Shown here in pieces: positions 1 through 6,768 of a stretch of 7,714 nt of DNA (position 1 is its first letter; every line of letters begins with the position of its first letter). Location: assembly GCA_902767455.1 (NCBI GenBank), contig CACXHH010000106.1, positions 1 to 7,714 of the forward strand. The letters are read 5' to 3'. The notes under the pieces are model-generated. The model was not told where the DNA came from and ran no database searches. It worked only from the letters and a program-made list of their open reading frames with translations. This stretch comes from an uncultured Eubacteriales bacterium (GTDB lineage: Bacteria > Bacillota > Clostridia > Christensenellales > Borkfalkiaceae). Both the position numbers and the translations under genes were made by a program.

Positions 1-42
1 ACTTTTCTTACGAAAACTTCGGACGATATATTGAAAGCAATC

Positions 43-74
43 ATAAAAATGCCCTTGCAAGCAAGCATTTTTAT
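43..74 (+). terminator. AT-rich inverted repeat, probable terminator of an upstream gene
   Basis: Ten bases at 43-52 (ATAAAAATGC) pair perfectly with 65-74 (GCATTTTTAT). The 12-base loop can pair further as TTG 55-57 with CAA 62-64. The A-run and T-run flank the stem symmetrically, so it could terminate in either direction. One reading frame ends in TGA at 32-34 just before it (tail reading LFLRKLRTIY), which would fit the end of an upstream gene, but that stretch is too short to recognise. The stem is weak, with only two G-C pairs in its outer arm. The repeat also overlaps the promoter of the first gene, so a regulatory role is an alternative. Confidence 0.5.
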
Positions 75-86
75 TTATGTTATAAT
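55..86 (+). promoter_or_regulatory. Extended -10 promoter of the three-gene operon
   Basis: A perfect TATAAT lies at 81-86, preceded by TG at 78-79, which gives the extended -10 form TGnTATAAT. The best -35 candidate is TTGCAA at 55-60. Its 20-base spacer is longer than the usual 17, so the extended -10 probably does most of the work. Transcription would start near 92-94, almost on top of the ribosome site, leaving a leader of about 18 bases. This is a sigma-A-type promoter by pattern. The start site is inferred. Confidence 0.65.
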
Positions 87-94
87 GAAACAAA

Positions 95-101
95 AAGGAG
101 G
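95..101 (+). promoter_or_regulatory. Ribosome binding site of the first lipoprotein gene
   Basis: AAGGAGG, close to the ideal anti-16S complement, lies nine bases before the ATG at 111. The reading frame stays open upstream to the window edge, so this site and the signal peptide directly after the ATG are what fix the start. Confidence 0.85.
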
Positions 102-110
102 ATATTTTTT

Positions 111-899
111 ATGAAATTGAAAAAAAGCCTGACGATCTTTTTTTTAATCGTTTTGAACGTTTTCGTTTTCGGAACGGTAGGTTGTCGAATGGGCTCGTCC
201 CGAGTGACGAGCGGCACGATTGCGCCTGAGAAAAAGCAATCGTCGGAAAGCTCTGTCGTAACGGTTCAGGCTCAAAAAACCGATGATAGTGAAGGTTATA
301 CCGAATGGTTGCCCGAAATTATCGTTGACGAAACGGGAAAAGGCGTTCCTGAAGCAGACGACGGCATCTCATACGACTATACCGTGCCGTTTGAGTTTTA
401 CGCGGCAAACGGCGGTTATTCTTATTCGGAAAAAGACGACGGGACGCCGATATTTACCGCTTCTGCGAATGAAAGCTTGATTCTCGTGAAAAACGCCGCC
501 TTTCGGCACGGAACTATCGGCTGTACGGTAAGAACGGACACCGATACCGACAGCGGTATAGTTTTTGGTCTGAACAGTAACGACGAATTCTTCTGGGAAG
601 GCGAAGGAATAAGTTATTATTTCTTCTTTTTAAGCCTTGAAGGAACGGCGTATCTCGGAAAGGCGGACGACGGCAACTGGTTTATTTTAAAACAGGTACC
701 GTATTCGTTCAATCAAAACGACGAATATACTCTTAAAGCGATCTATCAAGGGAGTAAGATATGTTGCTACGTCAACGACGAATTCGTTTTCGGAGTAAGA
801 GATCATAAACCTTTGAACGGCTCCGGTTTCGGCGTAAGATCGGGAAAAGCGAATACGCGTTTCTCTGATTTTTACGTGACCTGCGAATACTTATATTGA
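111..899 (+). CDS. Small surface lipoprotein with one jelly-roll-like domain
   Basis: Residues 1-24 form a lipoprotein signal peptide: a KLKK basic start, a hydrophobic core, then TVGC with the lipidated cysteine at 25. The -3 position is Thr rather than Leu, so the lipobox is slightly off consensus. Residues 26-90 are polar, rich in Ser, Glu, Lys and Asp, and look like a flexible spacer. Residues about 92-262 form a beta-rich domain with the pattern of concanavalin-A-like (LamG or DUF1080-like) folds: TVRTDTDTDSGIVFGLN, a YTLKAIYQG strand, CYVND, and the signature GFGVRSG at 239-245. The same signature recurs in the four large modules of the next gene. No catalytic residues stand out, so I read it as a ligand-binding or scaffold protein on the outer face of the membrane. 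It is first in a probable operon, 11 bases before the next gene. Exact ligand and family are not recognised. Confidence 0.85.
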   Translation: MKLKKSLTIFFLIVLNVFVFGTVGCRMGSSRVTSGTIAPEKKQSSESSVVTVQAQKTDDSEGYTEWLPEIIVDETGKGVPEADDGISYDYTVPFEFYAANGGYSYSEKDDGTPIFTASANESLILVKNAAFRHGTIGCTVRTDTDTDSGIVFGLNSNDEFFWEGEGISYYFFFLSLEGTAYLGKADDGNWFILKQVPYSFNQNDEYTLKAIYQGSKICCYVNDEFVFGVRDHKPLNGSGFGVRSGKANTRFSDFYVTCEYLY

Positions 900-906
900 G
901 AGGTGA
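899..906 (+). promoter_or_regulatory. Ribosome binding site that decides the start of the giant lipoprotein gene
   Basis: AGAGGTGA, beginning on the last base of the preceding TGA stop, sits four bases before the ATG at 911. A TTG at 896 is in frame and would add five residues (MRGDD), but it has no ribosome site of its own. The ATG gives a clean basic-hydrophobic signal peptide, so 911 is preferred. The site's position at the stop codon suggests translational coupling to the first gene. Confidence 0.75.
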
Positions 907-910
907 CGAT

Positions 911-3900
911 ATGAGAAAACTTAAAATCTCCCTGACCGCTATTCTTGTCCTTTGTTGCTCGTTTATCGTATGTTTGAGCGCGGGTTGCGCGAAATCTTCC
1001 GGCGGTGGTTATACGATCAAATTTTACGGTAACGGCGGAACGGAATACGAAGATGTGACCACTTCGTCTTCATCGCAAAAAATCATATTACCCGAACCTT
1101 ACAGGTCCGCATATACTTTTGAAGGTTGGTTTACCGACGAAACATTTTCTTCCGACGCTCTGGAAGGCGGGGTGACGTATACGCCGTCGTCGGACGTTTC
1201 TTTTTACGCAAAGTGGAAGGCGATCGAATTTACCGTTAATTTCGTTTCTGACGGGAAAACTGCGTATGAAAGCGTTACCGTCGTAGGCGCGTACCTTGAG
1301 CTGCCCGTACCTGAAAAAGATAATTATACCTTTATCGGGTGGTTTGCAGACGAAGACCTTTCGGGCGAAGCGCTAAACGGAAACTATATTTCCGATGGAA
1401 AAGAAGTAACGCTTTACGCAGGGTGGGTAAAAAACGATCTGTATACGATAACGCTCGTGACCGACGACGAAAACGATACAATAACGTTGTCCGATTACGG
1501 TGAAGGCGTTAGCCTTCCCGTTCCGAAAAGATACGGATACGAATTTTGCGGTTGGTATGAAAACAAGTCCTTCGACGGAGAGAGTATCCCGATGGAGTTT
1601 TTTGCCGATAAAAACGTCACTTTCTATGCAAAATGGCGTGAAACGGTATACCTTTACACTTATTTCGGAAACACAAATACGTACGATCGTATATCGTACG
1701 AACCGAATACGCTCGTACAAGTCGAAGAACTGGAAGCGCCCGAGTCGATAATCGTCAACGGCGAAGCGTGTCCGTTCCATCACTGGGCAAACGCCCGTGG
1801 CGATCTCCTTAACGATTTCGTAATAATCGGGCATACAGACGTTTTTGCTGTATACGACGAGAGCAACGCCCCCGTCAAAGACAATTTTATCGCCGCACCC
1901 GACGGAAGTTACGTTTCGACTCATCGCGCCGGCGTAAAAATGCTGATTGATAACGGAAAAAATCTCGGCGCGTATTCGGTAGATATAACCTTCCCCAAGG
2001 GCGCGGCAGGCGGCGTAAACGCATTATTCCGTGTGAAGCTGAGCGGTCAGGATTACCCTTACGCCGAAGTCGGTACCGAATACCTTTCGGCAGGATTTTT
2101 CCCCGAAACGGGCGTAATGCAGATATACAGGGTAAAAGACGGTGTTTTAAGCAATTTCATATCAAGAATATATCTTGACTCACTGCCGTCCGCATGGCGC
2201 GAAAAATTCAATTCCGCGATCATAGGCGAACTCGTCACTATGACTTTTACCGTTACCGACTACGGTGACGGTTTCGACGTATACGTAGACGGCGATAAGA
2301 TATACTCGTATTCCGACGGCGGAATACTTGACGGTTTTGTCGGTACTGGTTTTGGCATAAGGTCTTCGACTCCTTCAACGAAATTCTCAAACGCAAAGTA
2401 TTATTCGTTCAGGACGATAACGCTCGAAGCAAACGGCGGAATCAACGTTCCCGAAAAGATCGAGTACGCCGTAGGCAGGCTTGAAACGGGGCTTCCGCTT
2501 AAAGAGAACGCCGCGTTTGTCGGTTGGTTTTACGACGAACAGTTGACGAACGAAGTTGACGTCGATAACCCGCTTATCGAAGGTGACGCGACCTTATACG
2601 CCGCCTACGTTGACGCGGACGTAAACGTAACTTTGTACGACGGTGAAAATAAGCTTGCGTCATACGGTTACGTCGGCGGAAATCAAGAGCTTTTTCTTCC
2701 CGAACTTGAAAATAAAGCAAACAGAATTTTTATCGGTTGGTTTTACGATAAAGAAGCGACTCTTCGCGTAAACGAAAACGACGTTCTTACGGAAAGCGCG
2801 TCTATTTACGCGGGGTACAGGTTGCCGAAACACGACAGTTTCGTATACGACGCAGAAAACGACACCTATACTATCTCTTCGGGCAGCGCCAACGGCGCCT
2901 TCGTGGCGGGAGAAACGCCATACGTTTATTCAGAATATACGCTTTCTTATTCCGTTACGAAAGGCGTGACTTCAGGCTCGGCAACGCTTGCGTTCAGAAT
3001 GAATATGTATCAGGATAACGTCGTTGACGGAATAAGTATGTATTTGACTTTCGGTCTTAACACTTCTACGGGAAGGGTAGGATGCGGATATTCAAACGGC
3101 TCGGGCAGATTCGTTTCGATAAAAGACGTCCCGCTGACGGATACGCCTGAATGGAGTGCGTACTTTACGGGAGCGCAGGAAGGCGAAGTTATCGACGTGA
3201 CGCTTTGCGTAAGAGATTTCGGCAATTTCGTAACGTATTATATAAACGGCGAACACGCGTTCACTCTCGACGACGCCCAAACGCTCGGCGCGTTCAACGG
3301 GGTAGGTTACGGCATACGTTCTTCGGCTAAAGATATTACTTACAGGATATCCGTTTCCGAGATCGCTGCGATGATATACGAGTTGACGCTCGTCGACGGA
3401 GAAGACGTAGCGCATATCGAGTACGTTGACGGAAACGAACTTCCCGTTCCGACGACGAAGATCGCAAACAGAGTCTTTGAAGCGTGGTATTACGACCAAG
3501 CGTTTACCGAAGTCGTAGACATTGAAAACAACGAGTTTTCATCGAAAAAAATTCTCTACGCAAAACGCAGATTGCCGCAAAACAAATACTTTGAAAAAGA
3601 CGGCGACGCTTACGTGTACGTAGGAAAAGGTAAAGGCGGCGCTTTCGTCGCCGACGAAACGGTTTACGACTATACGGAATACAGCATTTCCTTCTCCATA
3701 ACTTACGGAGTAACCGCGGGCGCGGCATCGCTTGCGTTCCGTATGAATATGTATCAGGATAACGTCGTCGACAGCGACAGCATATATCTTACGTTCGGAC
3801 TGAATACTGCATCGAGCAACGGAAAAGTTCAGTGCGGATACTCGAACGGCTCAAACAGATGGACGAATATTTACGCCGTTCCGCTTGCAAATACGCCTTT

Positions 3901-4891
3901 ATGGAAACAGACTCTCGATAACGCGACAAGCGGCGACGAGCTCAACGTCACGCTTTCCGTCAGAGATATGGGCGCTTGCGTCAGGTATTACGTCAACGGA
4001 GAACTTGCATACACTCTCGACGACGCCGAGTTGCTGAAAACTTTTGACGGAAAGGGTTACGGAATACGCTCTACGGCTTCAACAGACACTTCGTTCGTTA
4101 TAACGGCGAAAGAGTTTAACGATTTCCATACTCTGACGCTCGTAAACGGAGAAGAAAAATCTACGATAACGTTTGTAGCGGGCGACGCGCTTCCCGTGCC
4201 GGAATCGGCTGTTGAAAACAGAGTTTTCGTCGGATGGTGTTACGACGAGCAACTGACTTCTCACGCCGACGTTGCGGACGAAAACTTCGCCGACTACGAT
4301 ACTTTATACGCCGCGTGGAGATTGCCTACGCACGTCAATATGACCGCGTACGAAAAAGACGAAAAGACTTTTTATGAGTGTAAAGGTACGGTGATCGCTA
4401 TAGTCGACGAAACGCGATACGACCTTGACAAGGGCGAATATACGGAATATACGGGTACTTTCGATTTCGTAAAAGGAACGACAAAATCGGTGTATTTTGC
4501 TTTCAGAATGACGGGAAACACGGATAACGTGACTTCAGGCGTCGGTTGGCGTTTCCTTGCGCTCGGCATACAGATACAGACGGGTAAATACGGATTCGTA
4601 TACGTAAACGGCGGCGCCGCCACGGCGATCAAGGGCTGGACGGCGGATAACGGCGCTTGGAAAACTTATTACGACAGCGTAAATAGCGGAGAAACGATAT
4701 CCTGTAAGTTTACGATAAAGGATTTCGGAAATAAGATCGAGTGCTATTTCAACGATTGTCTCGTATACTCTTACAGCGGTGACTATCTCACGAACGAAAA
4801 TTTCCGCGGTATAGGTTACGGAATATTCGCTACGGGCAACGTGGTCGCGACTTACTACGATTTCAACGCCACGAAAATCGAGGAGGAATAA
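911..4891 (+). CDS. Giant modular surface lipoprotein with InlB-type B-repeats and four jelly-roll-like modules
   Basis: The product has 1326 residues. A lipoprotein signal peptide ends in a canonical LSAGC lipobox with Cys26, so the protein should be lipid-anchored outside the cell. Domains in order: B-repeats (Flg_new/InlB type, marked by F-x-GW and a closing YAxW) at 34-103, 106-172 and 177-242; a diverged fourth at 247-317 (FHHW, FAVY); jelly-roll-like module 1 at 320-500; B-repeats at 501-566 and 571-636; module 2 at 640-821; B-repeat 822-887; module 3 at 888-1069; B-repeat 1072-1138; module 4 at 1139-1326. Modules 1-3 end in G-[FY]-G-I-R-S (480-485, 799-804, 1049-1054); module 4 has GYGIFATG. 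B-repeats are known as stalk or adhesion units in surface proteins, and the modules resemble LamG/DUF1080 sugar- or protein-binding folds. No catalytic motif, LPXTG or S-layer anchor is seen. A multivalent adhesin or glycan-capture protein is inferred. The ligand is unknown. Confidence 0.87.
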   Translation: MRKLKISLTAILVLCCSFIVCLSAGCAKSSGGGYTIKFYGNGGTEYEDVTTSSSSQKIILPEPYRSAYTFEGWFTDETFSSDALEGGVTYTPSSDVSFYAKWKAIEFTVNFVSDGKTAYESVTVVGAYLELPVPEKDNYTFIGWFADEDLSGEALNGNYISDGKEVTLYAGWVKNDLYTITLVTDDENDTITLSDYGEGVSLPVPKRYGYEFCGWYENKSFDGESIPMEFFADKNVTFYAKWRETVYLYTYFGNTNTYDRISYEPNTLVQVEELEAPESIIVNGEACPFHHWANARGDLLNDFVIIGHTDVFAVYDESNAPVKDNFIAAPDGSYVSTHRAGVKMLIDNGKNLGAYSVDITFPKGAAGGVNALFRVKLSGQDYPYAEVGTEYLSAGFFPETGVMQIYRVKDGVLSNFISRIYLDSLPSAWREKFNSAIIGELVTMTFTVTDYGDGFDVYVDGDKIYSYSDGGILDGFVGTGFGIRSSTPSTKFSNAKYYSFRTITLEANGGINVPEKIEYAVGRLETGLPLKENAAFVGWFYDEQLTNEVDVDNPLIEGDATLYAAYVDADVNVTLYDGENKLASYGYVGGNQELFLPELENKANRIFIGWFYDKEATLRVNENDVLTESASIYAGYRLPKHDSFVYDAENDTYTISSGSANGAFVAGETPYVYSEYTLSYSVTKGVTSGSATLAFRMNMYQDNVVDGISMYLTFGLNTSTGRVGCGYSNGSGRFVSIKDVPLTDTPEWSAYFTGAQEGEVIDVTLCVRDFGNFVTYYINGEHAFTLDDAQTLGAFNGVGYGIRSSAKDITYRISVSEIAAMIYELTLVDGEDVAHIEYVDGNELPVPTTKIANRVFEAWYYDQAFTEVVDIENNEFSSKKILYAKRRLPQNKYFEKDGDAYVYVGKGKGGAFVADETVYDYTEYSISFSITYGVTAGAASLAFRMNMYQDNVVDSDSIYLTFGLNTASSNGKVQCGYSNGSNRWTNIYAVPLANTPLWKQTLDNATSGDELNVTLSVRDMGACVRYYVNGELAYTLDDAELLKTFDGKGYGIRSTASTDTSFVITAKEFNDFHTLTLVNGEEKSTITFVAGDALPVPESAVENRVFVGWCYDEQLTSHADVADENFADYDTLYAAWRLPTHVNMTAYEKDEKTFYECKGTVIAIVDETRYDLDKGEYTEYTGTFDFVKGTTKSVYFAFRMTGNTDNVTSGVGWRFLALGIQIQTGKYGFVYVNGGAATAIKGWTADNGAWKTYYDSVNSGETISCKFTIKDFGNKIECYFNDCLVYSYSGDYLTNENFRGIGYGIFATGNVVATYYDFNATKIEEE
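1010..1861 (+). repeat. N-terminal block of four InlB-type B-repeats
   Basis: Protein-level repeats of about 67-71 residues lie in tandem: 1010-1219, 1226-1426, 1439-1636 and a diverged copy at 1649-1861. The first three keep the hallmark pair F-x-GW (residues 70-73, 141-144, 212-215) and YA[KG]W (99-102, 169-172, 239-242). In the fourth these become FHHW (289-292) and FAVY (312-315). The block probably forms a rod that lifts the C-terminal modules away from the membrane. The copies have diverged at the DNA level. Confidence 0.75.
2621..4888 (+). repeat. Three tandem B-repeat plus jelly-roll units, period about 750 bp
   Basis: The unit is one B-repeat, an R-L-P linker, then one jelly-roll-like module. 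It occurs three times. The RLP codons fall at 2819, 3569 and 4319, exactly 750 bases apart. Units two and three share long stretches, for example FRMNMYQDNVVD and YLTFGLNT, and have an exact 26-base DNA match at 2999-3024 and 3743-3768. The last unit is more diverged but keeps FRM, DNV and GYGI. This pattern indicates growth of the gene by in-frame tandem duplication. Confidence 0.8.
4881..4886 (+). promoter_or_regulatory. Ribosome binding site of the phosphoesterase gene, inside the preceding gene
   Basis: AGGAGG is embedded in the Glu-Glu codons that end the giant lipoprotein, seven bases before the ATG at 4894. The two genes are only two bases apart, so translational coupling is likely. 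Confidence 0.85.
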
Positions 4892-4893
4892 TT

Positions 4894-6591
4894 ATGAAAA
4901 AAACGATAAATAAATTGTTTCCGCTTATTTTTGCTGCTGTTATCGCTTTTTGCGGGACGCGCGCGGTCGACGTTGCCGTCGCCGTTGACCGTGAGATCGG
5001 GGAAGAAACAACTTCGACAACGTATTACACCACGATGGATAATTTCAAGTATCAATTATCCGAAAAACTCGCGCTCTCTCCCGATTCCATGGAAATATGG
5101 TTGAAAATGCCGCAAAACTCCGTTGGCGGAACTCTTGCGGGCAATTTTACGCACGAAGAAATGCGATATAACGGAACGGTTGACTGGAAGGTCGACGCGA
5201 TTGGCAGAGTTTGTATAGAATGGAACAACAAGCAATTTTGTCATACTTTCAAAAATCATAGCGTAAACGACAACAAATGGCATCACGTTGCCGTCGTCAG
5301 AGATCCGAAAACTCACGTTTTCAGCCTTTACGTCGACGGCGAGCTGAAAGATTGGATAAAATGCGTTCAGGCAGACCTTGACGGTGCGGAAGTTCCGCTC
5401 ACCGTAGGCGTCGACAGCAGTTATTCAACTTCTGCGGCGATCGAAAGGGTAAAAGAACCCTTTGAAGGGTATATCCGTCAGCTTACTTTGTATAACGGAG
5501 CGATAACGGCAGAAAGGATCGCCGAAGATATGACAAACGATAACGTTACCGACGATTACGACGGTCGTATTCTCGGAAACTGGTATTTCGGCGAAAGATG
5601 GACCGAAAGGACAATAAAAGACACGACAAAAAACGGTAACGACGCTTTTCTCGCGACGTTCGATAAATACGTCGGGTTGGATAAAAGCGAGTTCGATTTC
5701 GACTATAGTTTCGTCGTTATCCCCGACGTCCAGACGCTCGAACGTTATCATAAGGACGATTATCTGAACGCGATGAAATATCTTGCCGATAACAAGGACG
5801 AGTTGAAGCTTCAATTCGCTATCCAGGTAGGCGACTTATCGGACGTCGGTTCCGTAGAACAGTATTACGCCGATGCCGCCGAAGGGCTTTCCTATCTTGA
5901 CGGAATAGTGCCGTATAGCTTCGTGCCGGGTAACCACGATTATATGGATTCGTGTCACATGGCAAGAGATCTTACGTATTACAATAAACATTTCCCTTAC
6001 GAAAAGCATTCCAAGCTTCCGGGGTTCGGCGGCGCTTACGAAGTCGGAGCAATGGAAAACACTTATTATCTGTACGACATAGGCAACGTAAAATACTGCG
6101 TTATAAACCTTGAAGTCGGTCCGAGAAAGGACGTTATCCGCTGGGCGGGAAAGATATGCGAACGCTACGCCGACCGCCGTGTTATTATCAATACGCACGT
6201 ATATATGGAAAACTCCGGCGATATAATGAGAGATTACAGCGCTTCGAGCGCCGCGTTATATCATTGGAGATCGTACGTTGACGTAACGAGCGGCAGAGAG
6301 CTTTTCGATATGCTCGTCAGTCAATACGAAAACATTTGCATGGTATTTTGCGGGCACGTGGCAAGCGATGACGCGTTAGTAAGGTACGATACGGGCGTTC
6401 ACGGCAATACGATAACGAGTATGCTTATTAACTTGCAGGCGTCCGTATGCGATAAAGGACTCGGCGAAGACCCTGTGTTTATCGTTAAGGTCAACGAAAG
6501 CAAAAAGCTGATGCGTTGCTATTATTATTCGGCGGCGCACGACGCTGTTTATAACCTTCAGAATCAATTTGAATTGCCGCTTTACGCGTAA
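4894..6591 (+). CDS. Exported LamG-like and calcineurin-like metallophosphoesterase
   Basis: The product has 565 residues. Residues 1-24 or 1-30 are a Sec signal peptide with a hydrophobic core at 8-20 and likely cleavage after TRA24 or AVA30. Cys20 is preceded by Phe and is not a lipobox. Residues about 46-215 match the LamG/concanavalin-A-like pattern (DNKWHHVAVVRD at 126-137, FSLYVDGEL at 143-151), and NWYFGE...NGNDA at 229-251 looks like its closing strand. Residues about 272-565 carry the metallophosphoesterase motifs: PDVQ (Asp278, Gln280), GD (Asp314), GNHD (346-349), NTH (His435) and GHVA (His488, Ala490). These enzymes hydrolyse phosphomonoesters or diesters with a two-metal centre. 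The usual DxH and GHxH appear here as DxQ and GHxA, which removes two metal-1 histidines. The length is complete, with no dockerin or cell-wall anchor at the C-terminus. As last gene of the operon it probably supplies the only enzymatic activity. The substrate is unknown. Confidence 0.9.
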   Translation: MKKTINKLFPLIFAAVIAFCGTRAVDVAVAVDREIGEETTSTTYYTTMDNFKYQLSEKLALSPDSMEIWLKMPQNSVGGTLAGNFTHEEMRYNGTVDWKVDAIGRVCIEWNNKQFCHTFKNHSVNDNKWHHVAVVRDPKTHVFSLYVDGELKDWIKCVQADLDGAEVPLTVGVDSSYSTSAAIERVKEPFEGYIRQLTLYNGAITAERIAEDMTNDNVTDDYDGRILGNWYFGERWTERTIKDTTKNGNDAFLATFDKYVGLDKSEFDFDYSFVVIPDVQTLERYHKDDYLNAMKYLADNKDELKLQFAIQVGDLSDVGSVEQYYADAAEGLSYLDGIVPYSFVPGNHDYMDSCHMARDLTYYNKHFPYEKHSKLPGFGGAYEVGAMENTYYLYDIGNVKYCVINLEVGPRKDVIRWAGKICERYADRRVIINTHVYMENSGDIMRDYSASSAALYHWRSYVDVTSGRELFDMLVSQYENICMVFCGHVASDDALVRYDTGVHGNTITSMLINLQASVCDKGLGEDPVFIVKVNESKKLMRCYYYSAAHDAVYNLQNQFELPLYA

Positions 6592-6627
6592 GCCTGAATA
6601 TAGTGACGGTTGAATAATCCGATACTA

Positions 6628-6668
6628 ACCCCGCCCGCGTTCGTTTTGAACGCGGGCGGGGTGTTTTT
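6628..6668 (+). terminator. Strong intrinsic terminator of the operon
   Basis: A perfect 15-bp GC-rich stem pairs 6628-6642 with 6648-6662 around the five-base loop GTTTT. Five T bases at 6664-6668 follow, 37 bases after the phosphoesterase stop codon. In the opposite direction the stem is followed only by TTAGTAT, so it may also stop the converging regulator transcript, but less well. Confidence 0.93.
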
Positions 6669-6691
6669 CGTAATTATTTATACTTTTCGTT

Positions 6692-6715
6692 GCCGCCTTA
6701 AAAGGGCGGCTTTTT
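6692..6715 (+). terminator. Second intrinsic terminator in series
   Basis: GCCGCC at 6692-6697 pairs with GGCGGC at 6705-6710, and an extra T-G and T-A pair closes a three-base loop. Five T bases follow at 6711-6715. There is no T-run on the opposite strand, so it acts in the plus direction as a backup to the hairpin at 6628. Confidence 0.75.
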
Positions 6716-6744
6716 ATTCGTTTCCGATTTGATAGGGGCGTTTT

Positions 6745-6768
6745 TCCGCTTTGACGAGCGGATTTTTT
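6745..6768 (+). terminator. Third intrinsic terminator, overlapping the end of the AraC-family gene
   Basis: TCCGCT at 6745-6750 pairs with AGCGGA at 6757-6762 around a six-base loop, followed by six T bases at 6763-6768. The T-run overlaps the stop codon of the minus-strand regulator (6767-6769). On the minus strand the hairpin is followed by AAAAACG, so it is plus-directed and would block read-through into the regulator's antisense strand. Confidence 0.65.

Noticed and set aside
1..110. Open reading frames running from the window edge into the first gene
   Set aside because: Two frames lack stops here, but the stretch is short and AT-rich, and the ATG at 111 has an ideal ribosome site and signal peptide. 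One frame ending at 32-34 might be the tail of an upstream gene, but it cannot be identified.
896..910. TTG at 896 as the start of the giant lipoprotein
   Set aside because: It overlaps the previous stop codon without its own ribosome site. The ATG at 911 has AGAGGTGA in front of it and begins a clean lipoprotein signal peptide.
1373..1924. 183-codon open frame on the minus strand
   Set aside because: It lies fully opposite the B-repeat region of a convincing coding gene, has no ribosome site or recognisable domain, and reflects codon bias of the plus strand. The same applies to the other antisense frames within 3010-6567.
2819..4333. LPxxx strings in the RLP linkers as sortase motifs
   Set aside because: They are internal, lack the full LPXTG pattern, and are not followed by a hydrophobic stretch and basic tail. 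The protein already has a lipoprotein anchor.
2621..4888. Regular spacing of repeats as a CRISPR-like or non-coding array
   Set aside because: The repeats are 750 bases apart, in frame and conserved mainly at the protein level, which is a modular coding gene.
4951..4953. Cys20 of the phosphoesterase as a lipoprotein cysteine
   Set aside because: The preceding residues are IAF. A lipobox needs Gly, Ala or Ser directly before the cysteine, so a signal peptidase I site further on is more likely.
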